64,000 bases of DNA from Branchiostoma floridae (taxonomy: Eukaryota; Chordata; Leptocardii; Amphioxiformes; Branchiostomatidae): positions 20,679,037 to 20,743,036 of the forward strand of contig NC_049980.1 of NCBI RefSeq assembly GCF_000003815.2. The letters run 5' to 3'. Both the position numbers and the translations under genes were made by a program. The notes under the pieces were generated by a model. It made no database searches and was not told the DNA's origin. It saw only the letters and a list, made by a program, of their open reading frames with translations. How positions within the stretch are numbered: the stretch's first letter is position 1; each line of letters starts with the position of its first letter. Below are positions 14,101 to 23,456 of the stretch, one piece after another.

Positions 14101-17100
14101 TCACAGGCATCTCAAATTTCATAGGCACACAGGCGGCATGGGTCTCTCAAAGCAAAGAAGGAGGGGGCGTGGCTATGTTTCTAGCACTACTAGATCAGCT
14201 CACTAGATGCTTTAGGGGAAACTTTTTTTTATTATGTCACATCTTGGCAACTGTTTTGATAATTAACATGGCCAGTTTACAATTTTACCTATCTAAATAA
14301 TATATTTCAGTGTTTCAAATGCAAAACTTTTTTTTTTCTCAGTTGAAAAGCGCTGTTTTCCTTACTTTATCAAAGTTAACTATTGTGAACACACCCGGGT
14401 CTGGCCTGCCCCTTCCATCCTCCCCGCTAACAAATTTGCATACTACTATGTGAGGTGAGTGACCCGCTGGAGCAGCCAAACAGGGGGCTATTTTCTGTTG
14501 ACTTTAATGCCGTATTTTACGTAAAATACCAGGACTCTAACTTATGTAATTTTGTTATTTTCTTACATAATAACTATATGAAAGTAGCCTTTGCAAAATT
14601 GTATTCTAGAAGGTGATTATCGCTTGCATTCCGCTTGTTTTGTTGGTCGCCGGGAAAACACTATCTACAAATGCTGTACATGTAAATTGTTGCGTTTTCC
14701 GACTCATATTTTTTTCCATCAACATTTATTTTATCTAATATCAACAATTTGACAAGGTCAAATTCTTTTTTTAACAGAATTGTGTCTTTGTCTTTTGCAT
14801 TGTACACGGATACTTTATTCCAGGTTAATAAGAACATAGATCAATAAGAGTACTGAGTAATACTTGGTATGGCAAAAAGACTTTTGCTTGTGCTCCCAAC
14901 CTTTTATAGTGGTGCGCCTAGATTCTAGCTGATGCGACCAAGTTTTAGGAGTTAGGAGCACAGCGCTCCTAGGTCAAAAAGTTAGTCTGGAGCCCTGATG
15001 TACAATTATGCCATGTTCCAAAATGTCAGGGTTTTGGTCTATCTCTAGAGGCAATACTGTATACAAAGAGGCTTAGCAGAACATCTACAAACGTGAGACT
15101 GCAAGATAACAACATTGATTACTGCAAATCATATGACGAACAATTTGAAATCAACATCGAGAACAATAAGTGTTGACGTATATGCATTTGAGGTCCATGT
15201 TGAATGTTGCATACCTCTCTCTCAAAAGTACATGTGATCTCCTTGTGTGATGACAGGTCCGAGAAGAGCCATCGGGCCTCTCTAGGAATCTCTTCTGTCT
15301 CGTCCTCGAAGAAAGTGCACGCCACAGCCTGAAATGGTGAAGTAAATTCACTAAAAGCCCAGTACGTTTTCAACATATATGATACATTCTATTCAACAAC
15401 AGGGGTAACAAAAATTAAAAATATCAGAGGAGGGGGAGTTACTTTCTTGCACCCTCATCTTATGGAAGTATTATTTTCAGTATGTACTTGGCAAAAGTAG
15501 AGCTCTAACCTGAAATGGCAGTTGTGGCAGGGTTGGTGGCAGCTCTGCCAGGTCGGCTAAAGGGACGGTCTCCACGGTACCGTAGTCAAGAAGGCGTACA
15601 AGTGCTTTATCCTGGGATTTCATTGACATAGACAATATAATCATCAGAACACTGAAGCACTCGTGGTGGTACACAAACACATATACATAGGAGTTGACGC
15701 ATTGACACCATTCAAGTTTAGTGAAATTAGTGTATAAGTCAGTATTATTAGTACGTCATTAGGAAAATAAAAAAAAAAATTAAAATGCACTTATCACAAA
15801 ATGCAATTTTGTAATCTGTAGCAAACAATGAATTGATATAACAAGACTGGGTTAGCCTAACAGAAGTCCTGCCAAGCTTAGTTAGACCACCCCACCTTCT
15901 TAAGTTCTTCCACAAGTCCACGATACCACATCATGTCCCCTGGATGTCTAACAGCACACACTGAGCCCTCGCCCCCCATCCAGTCTCCAAGGGCCCCAAG
16001 CACACCAGCTCTCCTAACATCGCAATAAAGCAAACCTTATCTCAGACAACGGCATAGTAAAACAGCTCATCCACTCACTCAGACACCTTCATACACAGCA
16101 ACTTCTGGCAGCACTACATCAGCCTGGATTTTGGACACATTCGAAAACGAACCAGCAGCATTCAGGTGTTTTGGGTTTTACAGGTTCAGGAAAATAAGAA
16201 AGCAAAGTAGACGAGAGTTGACAGCCATTTTAACCAAGTTTCTACATTCAAACGTGGTCTAAAACAGAGGCAGTTATTGTTGTTTACATGAGGATAGGAA
16301 TTTAAAACGCCAGTGGACGTTGGATATTGCAACAAGTAGAATTGCTAGTAGGGAAATGGACCATTGTTTTGATTATCACCCTTTCACAAGTTTTCACAAA
16401 TAATTAGGTCCAGATTTAGGTACGGGCCAGTACCTGATCGTCTGGACCTGGACAATAACGTCCACTTTAATTTTTGTACCGTTACCCACCCGTAGATGAG
16501 ATGCTTTATTCAATTCTTTAAGCATAGCAGTACATATTTGACAAAGATAAAACACAAATGGCTCTTTACCTCAGTGCATGGTGCAAATGTTCTATTACCT
16601 GATGTGAAGAGACAACGCTGACAGAACCTCCCGGGTCGGTACATCCAGTTCCTGTCGAATGTAGATGATGCCCTTGGCAGACATCCTGCTCTCCACAAAG
16701 ACTGATTGCTGTGTTCCAGTCTCGATTTGTTGACAGCTTCCAACATTTATCTCAGCTTGGATACACAAATAAAAAACATCATTATGCAAACTTGGAAGCA
16801 AGTATCTCAAGATGAGACAAGGAGGGTGTTAAGAAGTTCATTTTGAAAAAAAATAAAAAAAATAACCACAGAGTAACCTCAACACCACATAGAGCAAAAC
16901 AATGACCAAAGGCTTTTATATTTTTAGAAAACTAACTTTTGAGTATTTCTACAGCACTGCAGAGAACTCACCTAGGTCATCAGGTGGTGCAGGTATAGCT
17001 GTGAGCTGCCAGTCACTTATGGCAGTTAGGACTGAGCTGACATCACACATCAGATGGATGCGAATGTCTGGGAACTTTGTCTCCAAGTCTGCCAGTAGGG

Positions 17101-20100
17101 GAATTTCCAGCTAAAAACAAACCATCAAAATACATTTTATACAGGACGACAATATATGTTTATTTGTAACATTAATACAGCAGTCATCATGTCCTGAGCG
17201 TTTCAAGTGGTTTGTTTTACAATAACATAATACTAATATCTCTACCAGAATCATGTATCAATCGTTCCTCTGACGGTCTGACCTTCTGAAGTATTGCAAA
17301 TAACAATGTGTCTGCATCATACATGTATCACTTTGGTCTCTTTTCTGGGAATTAATGAGAACTGTAGTTCAACCTTTTCCTGGAACTGTGCTACTTTCTC
17401 TGTCTTGTCCTGAAGGCTGTCATCGGGGTTTCCAAGAATTTCATCAGCTTCTTTACACAGCTGTAAATAAGAATGGAACAAGATCATACAGTTGTATGTC
17501 ACCATCTGTATATCCAAATCATATTGTATGTTGGAGCCCATGGATTATATGCTACAGCCCCGTTATGAGACATAGCCTTGTCCACACCACCTTTCTATGT
17601 GAGTTTCTGTTAAATCCTACTCAATTTTACTCAGAAAATGTCTACATTTTGTATAGATACCACCGGTGCGTATACTGTGATGCCTTCTTACTATCAGAAA
17701 ATTGAGGGCATTTGGGGGACTGTCATTGATGCATCTTGCACAAAACAGAATTTATTTTGCATATCCTTGTTGATTGTCATTGAATCCCAGGGCTCAAAAT
17801 ACGTTTTTCTGCAGGTAACACTGAAAATTACCTGCACCAGACAAATTTTACCTGCACCACTCTGAATGTAGGAAGTATGGATTATACTTAATAGCTGATA
17901 ACAGTCAATGCAGCTAATAGCTATCCACATACACCTACATCATATGATATTCATGTAAAAATTCCAGTACATGAACCAGTGCAGGTTAGGTGCAGGTAGA
18001 CACCAGAAATACCTGCACAGCTCCAATTTTACCTGCACTTACCTGCATATGTAGGTGGTATTTCGGGCCCTGAATCCTATAGCAAATAAACTGCTTTTGT
18101 TTTAGTATTACTCACAGTCTGATGTTGCATCATCACATTCCTACACAGCTCCTCACACTCTGCCAGCAGGCCAGTCTTCTCCTCTGATACCTGCTGCACC
18201 TGGCCTAACAAATCTTCAGCCTGAGACTTGATCTTCTGCTGCAACTTAGTTGCCACCTCCTTGATATGGGACTGGTGTATCTGGGAACTGTGTAAAACAT
18301 TTGTCTTTTGTTGTAATATACATGTCTAAGTCATCATATATGGACTATAGAACATCTCAAGTACATGTAGTAGTGGTCATTTTCCTGTATCTTTAGCTAC
18401 TTAGTTGTTGTAACAACTGTGTTGATACATCATATTATGTTACGGTGTTGAAGTACAATAATGAATTTTCAGAAAGCCCTAAAAAATTTTTTGACATGTT
18501 TCGAAAAGCTAACTTCTAATGCCTTTTAAAAATACGAGGAGATTTTGGAAACATTCCAACACACAAAATATAACAAATTGCAAAATGACTTTGAATTGTT
18601 GCCATACATCATATCCTGTACAATTGTCAAGCAATGAAGTTCATTTATTCATTCATTAACCCAGTCATTCCATTAACCCAGTCAGTCTCTATGGTACAGT
18701 TAGAGCTGTGTACCTAAAGAAATTTTAGGTACAGGTACAGGGGTTTAGGTTCAGGTCCAGACCTTTACCTGTACCTAAGCAAGTTTGATCAATCATCTGT
18801 AAATTATAAATGTAGCCAACTGTCTTTTTCAGTGAGAAGTTGACATCATTATATGAGGATTTAGATATTTGAACCTCAAAACAAAGTTTTCTTAATTTTC
18901 AACTGCAAGATGATCAAATTGTCATTTTTGATTTGGGAATGTACTTATTGTTAGTCTCAAAAAGTGGTGTTCAACAGTGATTTAGTTTGTTTAGGTACAG
19001 GTACAGGTACATAGAAGTTTAGGTCCGGACCTGTATCTACACAATTTTATAGGTACGGTACAGGTACGGATATTTAGGTGCACAGCCCTAGGTACAGTAT
19101 ATAACCTAAGCACAATGAGTTATTTTACTCACTACTTAAGAAGGTCCCTCTTTGAGTTGCACACCTCTTCAAGTCTTCTCTTCAACTCACTTGATTTACT
19201 GAAAGATCAAGGAATAGAACTGAATAAGCCAAGTTTCCCTCTCTACATAACTCACCAAAAGTCTTTCATCCACAAAATAGTCTCACAAACTAGGGCTTGA
19301 AATTACATCTGGAACCTGCACTTTCAGAAAAGCTTTGGAAATTGAAGAGGAAAAAATGCAACATTTCTAGGCTAAAGAAAGAGTACAAGCTTGTCCTTAT
19401 GATTATGAATCCTTTGTTTCAGAAATCAGGAAAGTAATCAAAGTTTAAGTAAAAAGGTCTCAAGTGTACCTCTTGAAGGTATCCAGACTGGAACAGAAGT
19501 CCCGAATTTCCTGAGGAGAATTAAAATATTGGGTTATTGACTCACTGCCTCTGGAAACCACTCTAAATTTTTCAACCATTACAACTAATCAGCAAAAGGC
19601 AAATATGGAATAAATTGACGTTGACCATTTTTATCTTGTTAGGCCACGTTGATTTGATTATATGGATGACATCTGCGCTCGACCACACAGTAAATTGTGC
19701 AAAGCAGCTGTAAAATGAGCACAAATATTCCGTAGATTGAAAAAAAAGTATAAGAAAACAGATAACTAATGCCATAAATAGAATGCCAAAATGAATTTAA
19801 AGTCAAAGAATAAGATGTGAAAGGACGGAAAGAAAAAAAAATCTATTGTTGGTTGGGAGAGGTACCAGTACAGAAAATTCAGGTCCAGAGTATCATGGTA
19901 TACCACACTATGTGTGTTTAGTCCTATGTTCAACCTTCCTGGCCACTTTGATTTCATACTGAAGGCAACTTTTTTTTTTGGCCAAACTTTTTTTTTATTC
20001 GCTCGCTCGCATCAGTTTTGGAGTTCCCGGAGGATGTCATCCATATAATCAAATCAACATGGCCTTACCAGCCTATACCTACCTGTCCAGCTGCCTTTTC

Positions 20101-22678
20101 CACCTTGTGTGATGAGAACCTTCCTCTGTGGATTGCATGGTGGCAGTCTTCACACAGCAGTAAGATGTCAGACTCATCTGTAAAACAGGACTAATTCATA
20201 ATTCAGGGAAAATTTTGAAATCTAGACCCTCTTAAAGTTAAACGCTATTTCCTGTATTTTGAGGTGCAAATTTTGCTGGTAGACTTTAATGGTTCATGAC
20301 ATATCTATTTTTGGGGGGTGGAGGGTGCGGCCACATATATTTTGGAGGATGATCACCCCTCCTGTGTCATTGAACCGATTTTCGTCTTGGCAGCATGACA
20401 TAATGTTCCACACAAGCTACACTATGTTGTATCAAATGGACACAGAAAAGAAACAATAAGTTTAGGACAACAAAACTTTATTACGTATCAACGTCTTACA
20501 TTGAATATACACAGAAGTCAACATTGGTCTCATACTGAAAATAATGAGGAATTACACACCCTACTATAAGACAGAACGAGCTATACACTATTTTGTGTCT
20601 TTCACTCTTTGCTCCCTTGTTTTCCCCAGAAACTTTCTCCGGTAACTTTGCAAAAATGTGATCAAAATTCATCAACCCAAGCCTTCCCAACAGTTGCTGT
20701 GTCACTGCCATTAATTACATATTCAATAAAATCTAATTCGCACTTAGCACTAGGGCTGGGTACCAGTACAGAAAATTCAGGTCCAGGTCCGGTTCAGGTC
20801 CAGGTCCGGACCTGAACCTGATTCAGTATGACTCGTACCAATGGTCCATTTCACTACAAAGTGTGTAAACATGTGTGAACATGTGTGTATGGCGGCTTTG
20901 AAGAGGTGACCTTTGACACCTGTTTTGCCATACCCTCCATTGTCATCGTATATGGAGAATCCTAATAAATAAAGAAAGAAAGAAATCTGTTTGGTGCAGT
21001 ATTAGACTTACACTGGTGTTTTAAAATCCTACAACGCTAACTGCACCTGTAGGATTGGCTGTAAAACTTGGTAGAAATTACTATAAACTCTACTCTACTT
21101 CACTCTTGTTATTTTCTTCCACCTGCAAACACCAAAATGTGTGAATGTCTGATAAATAAATCTGTTAATTTTCTAACCAGTCCAACGTCCGGTCCACCTA
21201 ATTTTTTTTAGGTCCGTTTTTTCTGGTCCGGTCCAATAAGAAAAAACGGTTTTGTACCGGTATGCTGTACCGATAGCCAGCCCTACTTAGCGCACATCTT
21301 GCAATTTGCATGATTTGCACATTATTGGTCGATTTTCTGTGACACAGCTTGGACAGGCATTGTTATTGGTGGATATCTAAAGTCTCCTTTTTTGTGGGAA
21401 AATACATGTAATTTGGATTGCAACTTGGAAATGTTTTCAAAATTACAGAAAGCCTGATAAGAATAGGAGTATTTCAGATTTTTTTTTCTTTTCTTTGGCA
21501 GCAATAACTGACTATCCTGACTTAATTCTTGAAAAGTTTTAACTTCTGTCTTTACTTTACGGGCTGATATCTGTCTGTCAAAAGTAATAGAATGGGGAAA
21601 TTTTTGTCCGTCCTGAGCAGCAAAATTATGTCAGAGGATGGAAGGAATGACACTGGCTAGAACTTCAGTAGAAGAAGAACACTGAAAGATGCAAAAAATG
21701 GAAGTTCCACTGCAGTACCAAGTTAACACACCTGGAGGCCCAAAGTTGACCTTGACCTTTCCAGTTCCCAACCAAAACCGACCATAACCAAGAAGGCTGC
21801 TGAACATTGCCATAGGCAGTCCCGAACAGCACCAAGTTGTGTTGTCCAATATCATGGCATTGCTGTCTCAGAAACGGGAGACAAAGGTCAAAGCTTTGGG
21901 CAGTTTTGCTAGTTTTTAATACAATTCTTAAAATTTCTTTATCATGGGGATGAAGTTTCGAGTGTCTATAAATAGTTTAAAATATCATTCAGCTGCATTT
22001 TTCTCTGCACCTCTGACTCTGGCTTTGCTTCTGTCCTTTCTCCTTACTCTAGATTCGAAACAGCTGTTTACATGTCAATGGGAACACCAACCACACAGGG
22101 CTCTTGTCTTGCTAAGTTGCTTTACAGTCCCTAGGGACTTGGGTTGCCTTGAAAACAAGAGACTTGTTCAAAATAACTAAACAAAAGTCCATATTTGACA
22201 ACTTCTCGACTTATTGTCTTCAGGAACAGACCTACTGACAGCGACGCAAAGTTAGTAAACGTCCTTGACATATGGCGCATGTGCCCACATGCCTAAAGTA
22301 TGCCTTGGTTGTATGTCGACTGTGGGACCTTGGTGGGACAAAACTGTCTATCATTGTCACAAATAACATAACATATTCAAACATTTCACATGTAGGTTCG
22401 AAAAAGGAAAGGACTGACACAAGACTGGTTAAGTAACCCAGTTTATATTACAATACAGGGCCGGATGAAAGTTTGTCAAGTCTGTCAAAATCTAAAACTA
22501 AAAGATGGCAGCAAAATCTGCCATGAGACCGTGGGCATCAAGAACAGGCGATATAAAACTCCTCTTATTCCTAACGTCTGGCTCCAAAAATACATTCCTA
22601 ACCTTTTCCACAGTCCTTACACTGGTGGGCGTGCTGTTTCTCTTGACAAATGTCACAATTTTTCACCGCTTCCATCAT
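2332..22678 (-). CDS. B-box / coiled-coil / double extended-Tudor / CCHC protein (TRIM- or RNF17-like Tudor protein)
   Basis: Exons on the minus strand, in order of translation: 22678-22603, 20177-20083, 19510-19470, 19198-19133, 18287-18116, 17460-17374 or 17332 (two in-phase donors), 17110-16972, 16755-16599, 16013-15896, 15611-15510, 15328-15215, 13138-13048, 11970-11840, 11549-8921, 8622-8511, 8337-8208, 8048-7953, 7446-7345, 6519-6423, 5962-5885, 5487-5306, 5161-4691, 4277-4176, 4000-3937, 3582-3396, 2939-2756, 2370-2332. All junctions are in phase and give about 1,967 aa. The product begins MMEAVKNCDICQ at the B-box, with no RING before it. Known relatives (RNF17, insect Qin, TDRD proteins) act in piRNA granules by binding methylated PIWI proteins; that role here is inference. 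The 5487-5306 exon and the 17460 donor are the least certain parts. I cannot assign one named orthologue. Confidence 0.8.
4334..4416. repeat. Perfect 36-bp inverted repeat (hairpin) in an intron
   Basis: Positions 4334-4369 are the exact reverse complement of 4381-4416, separated by an 11-base spacer (4370-4380) that itself contains caatattg. It lies in the intron between exons 4691 and 4277 of the Tudor gene. It could be a MITE remnant, a recent inverted duplication or a transcribed hairpin; the sequence alone does not decide. Confidence 0.9.
6758..7101. mobile_element. 344-bp nonautonomous element, CAGGGCTC termini
   Basis: The element starts CAGGGCTCGAAAT and ends with the near inverse TTTCGAGCCCTG. 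It is flanked by tata on both sides (6754-6757 and 7102-7105), a possible 4-bp target duplication. Both ends are studded with the word tgcaggta/tacctgca. A relative lies in opposite orientation at 17788-18072. It sits in an intron of the Tudor gene. No coding capacity. Confidence 0.8.
7207..7272. repeat. 27-bp inverted repeat (hairpin), one mismatch
   Basis: Positions 7207-7233 pair with 7246-7272 with a single mismatch, around a 12-base spacer. It is in the intron between exons 7345 and 6519 of the Tudor gene and has the same build as the hairpin at 4334-4416, though the sequences are unrelated. Confidence 0.85.
7617..7860. repeat. Unclassified repeat-like insert
   Basis: This intronic block is much richer in CG dinucleotides than its AT-rich surroundings and contains the phrase caggtctcc twice, each followed by a close variant of gggtga. 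It begins after a catcatcat run. It looks like part of a dispersed element, but I cannot name the family or its ends. Confidence 0.3.
8921..11549 (-). other. Giant linker exon with proline-rich 12-residue repeats
   Basis: A single 2,629-nt exon encodes about 876 residues of Ser/Thr/Glu/Asp-rich, apparently disordered protein between the two Tudor domains. It has a good acceptor (ctttcaag) and donor (gtaagc). Near its first third lie six copies of a 12-residue unit of type PPRTMYPPPEPQ, encoded by 36-bp tandem repeats. No folded domain is recognisable. Long disordered linkers are common in granule-forming Tudor proteins; phase-separation behaviour is only inference. Confidence 0.85.
10685..10890 (-). 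repeat. 36-bp coding minisatellite (PPxTMYPPxxPQ repeats)
   Basis: On the plus strand the unit begins tggtgggtacatggtgcgtg and recurs every 36 bases, about six times, inside the linker exon. Each unit encodes 12 residues, so changes in copy number keep the reading frame. Variants differ at the positions after PP (PPEPQ, PLGPQ, PQGPQ, PPDPQ). Confidence 0.9.
12588..12723. mobile_element. 136-bp foldback element with GC-rich core
   Basis: The left end AAATACAACAAAGTGTATTCC and the reverse complement of the right end match at 19 of 21 positions. The core is GC-rich and carries repeated ggatcaccctc words. No clear target duplication was seen. It lies in the intron between exons 13048 and 11970 of the Tudor gene. 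Confidence 0.65.
13048..16013 (-). other. First extended Tudor domain
   Basis: Exons 16013-15896, 15611-15510, 15328-15215 and 13138-13048. The Tudor core reads VRHPGDMMWYRGLVEEL, then VRLLDYGTVETVPLADL, and is followed by a beta-rich tail (PFQAVACTFFEDE, then ITCTFERE) that matches the SN-like extension of eTudor domains. The usual DYGN motif is DYGT, so the asparagine that contacts dimethylarginine in known eTudors is replaced. The last intron of this block holds the 1.8-kb CAGGGCTC element. Confidence 0.8.
13202..14998. mobile_element. 1.8-kb element with CAGGGCTC termini and 5-bp target duplication
   Basis: It starts CAGGGCTC and ends GAGCCCTG, and is flanked on both sides by ATGTA (13197-13201 and 14999-15003). 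Subterminal regions carry ttggtcgca and its inverse tgcgaccaa. An internal segment of about 140 bp is present twice (about 13562-13700 and 13869-14005). No transposase was recognised, so it is probably nonautonomous. It occupies most of the intron between exons 15215 and 13138. Confidence 0.75.
17788..18072. mobile_element. 285-bp nonautonomous element, CAGGGCTC termini, 5-bp target duplication
   Basis: It starts CAGGGCTCAAAAT and ends ATTTCGGGCCCTG and is flanked by AATCC on both sides (17783-17787 and 18073-18077). It is a diverged, oppositely oriented copy of the element at 6758-7101 and shares its dense tacctgca words. It lies between exons 18116 and 17460. Confidence 0.82.
18701..19090. 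mobile_element. 390-bp hAT-like MITE with exact 8-bp target duplication
   Basis: The ends TAGAGCTGTGTACCTAAA and, in reverse complement, TAGGGCTGTGCACCTAAA match at 16 of 18 positions. GGTACAGT flanks both sides exactly (18693-18700 and 19091-19098). Eight-base duplications are the hallmark of hAT transposition. The inside is made of degenerate aggtac/aggtcc words. It ends 43 bp from the splice donor of the coiled-coil exon at 19133. Confidence 0.9.
20083..22678 (-). other. Exons 1-2: start codon and B-box zinc finger
   Basis: Exon 1 (22678-22603) encodes 25 residues with CDICQEKQHAHQCKDC. A donor gttagg follows, and phase 1 joins exon 2 (20177-20083), which encodes DESDILLLCEDCHHAIHRGR and then SSHK. 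Together they give the C-x2-C, C-x2-C, C-x2-C, His ladder of a B-box. Two adjacent ATGs (22678, 22675) open the frame. An upstream ATG at about 22770 opens a six-codon uORF on the minus strand if transcription starts above it. The intron between the exons carries a hAT-like element and its fragments. Confidence 0.8.
20751..21285. mobile_element. 535-bp hAT-like MITE with a nested A-rich-tailed insert
   Basis: It starts TAGGGCTGGGTACCAGTAC and ends GTACCGATAGCCAGCCCTA. The flanks CTTAGCAC and CTTAGCGC agree at 7 of 8 bases, as for a slightly mutated hAT duplication. The inside repeats aggtccggac words as in the element at 18701. A segment ending aataaataaagaaagaaag (about 20960-20985) looks like the tail of a nested retroelement. 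A fragment of the left end recurs at about 19858-19890. Confidence 0.8.
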
Positions 22679-23456
22679 TTTTCGGCGCCAGGGAGCACAG
22701 GTCACCCTTCTCTTTATCCAGTCTTCCTCAAACTTTCCTGCTTCCCGCCTTCAAAACTTGGCCACATGCATGGCTGCCTGAAAATAGTCGACAATTCGCA
22801 AACATAGGATTCGTTCAACTTTCTTGGAGAAAAATTGTGAAATACCCACAAGTAGTATTGTTCTGTCAACTATATGGTGAAGAAAAATAATGATAAGATA
22901 TGTCAGCTTTGAAGACGCAATTCTAGTCGCGTGTTTGGTGGAGAATATGAATTTAGTAAGAAGAGGGAATCATTGGCAGCCTGGTAGGGACCCCATTTTG
23001 TTTCGCATAGTGGTTCCTTCCCACTAGCTAGCGGTCGCCTGAAAGTCTGTCGGCTCAAAACAACTTTCGTTTACACATACGCAAGAAATCAGATATACAT
23101 AGAGGAAGAAGAAAAGTGTGTTTATACTCCAAGTTTATTCACGTAAAATGATATTTCTGATAACCACATCTGAACTCTTGTAAACTTTTGTAACTGATCA
23201 CATGACGCTGACAACACAACAACAAGTCATGACAGATAGTGTTGGATTGGGGAATTATGTTGCAATATGGTTATGTCAAATAGTCAGTGTAACCTCATTC
23301 TGTAAATTTTGGATTTATTGACTTTCGGCTTACTTCAAGTACGTTGTTATTGACCCTTCGGAGCCGCATGAGATGAAAAATGAGTATGTAAACATATTAT
23401 GGAACTCCCCTACTTCAGTAGTGGACTCTTCCAGATCCACACTGCAATTTCGCAAG
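22679..23456. promoter_or_regulatory. Head-to-head intergenic region shared by the Tudor gene and SNX27
   Basis: Only 778 bp separate the first ATG of the Tudor gene (minus, 22678) from the ATG of SNX27 (plus, 23457). The two genes diverge, so the space must hold both promoters or one bidirectional promoter. No TATA box at a convincing position was seen. Transcription starts cannot be placed from sequence alone. Confidence 0.6.

Larger units (their letters stand above)
16972..19510 (-). other. Coiled-coil exons of the Tudor protein
   Basis: Exons 19510-19470, 19198-19133, 18287-18116 and 17460-17374 encode a Glu/Lys/Gln-rich stretch with heptad-like spacing, for example IRDFCSSLDTFKR, ELKRRLEEVCNSKRDLLK and DLLGQVQQVSEEKTGLLAEC. 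A B-box followed directly by a coiled coil is the TRIM-type arrangement and normally mediates oligomerisation. Exon 17110-16972 follows with a globular-looking segment (IRIHLMCDVSSVLTAISDWQ) of unknown family. Confidence 0.7.

Noticed and set aside
22465-22890. 141-codon plus-strand frame
   Set aside because: It overlaps the B-box first exon on the minus strand, has no domain, and crosses that exon's splice donor.
23373-23456. Upstream in-frame ATG of SNX27
   Set aside because: It would add 28 residues unlike SNX27 N-termini; the ATG at 23457 in a better context starts [10 protein letters not shown].
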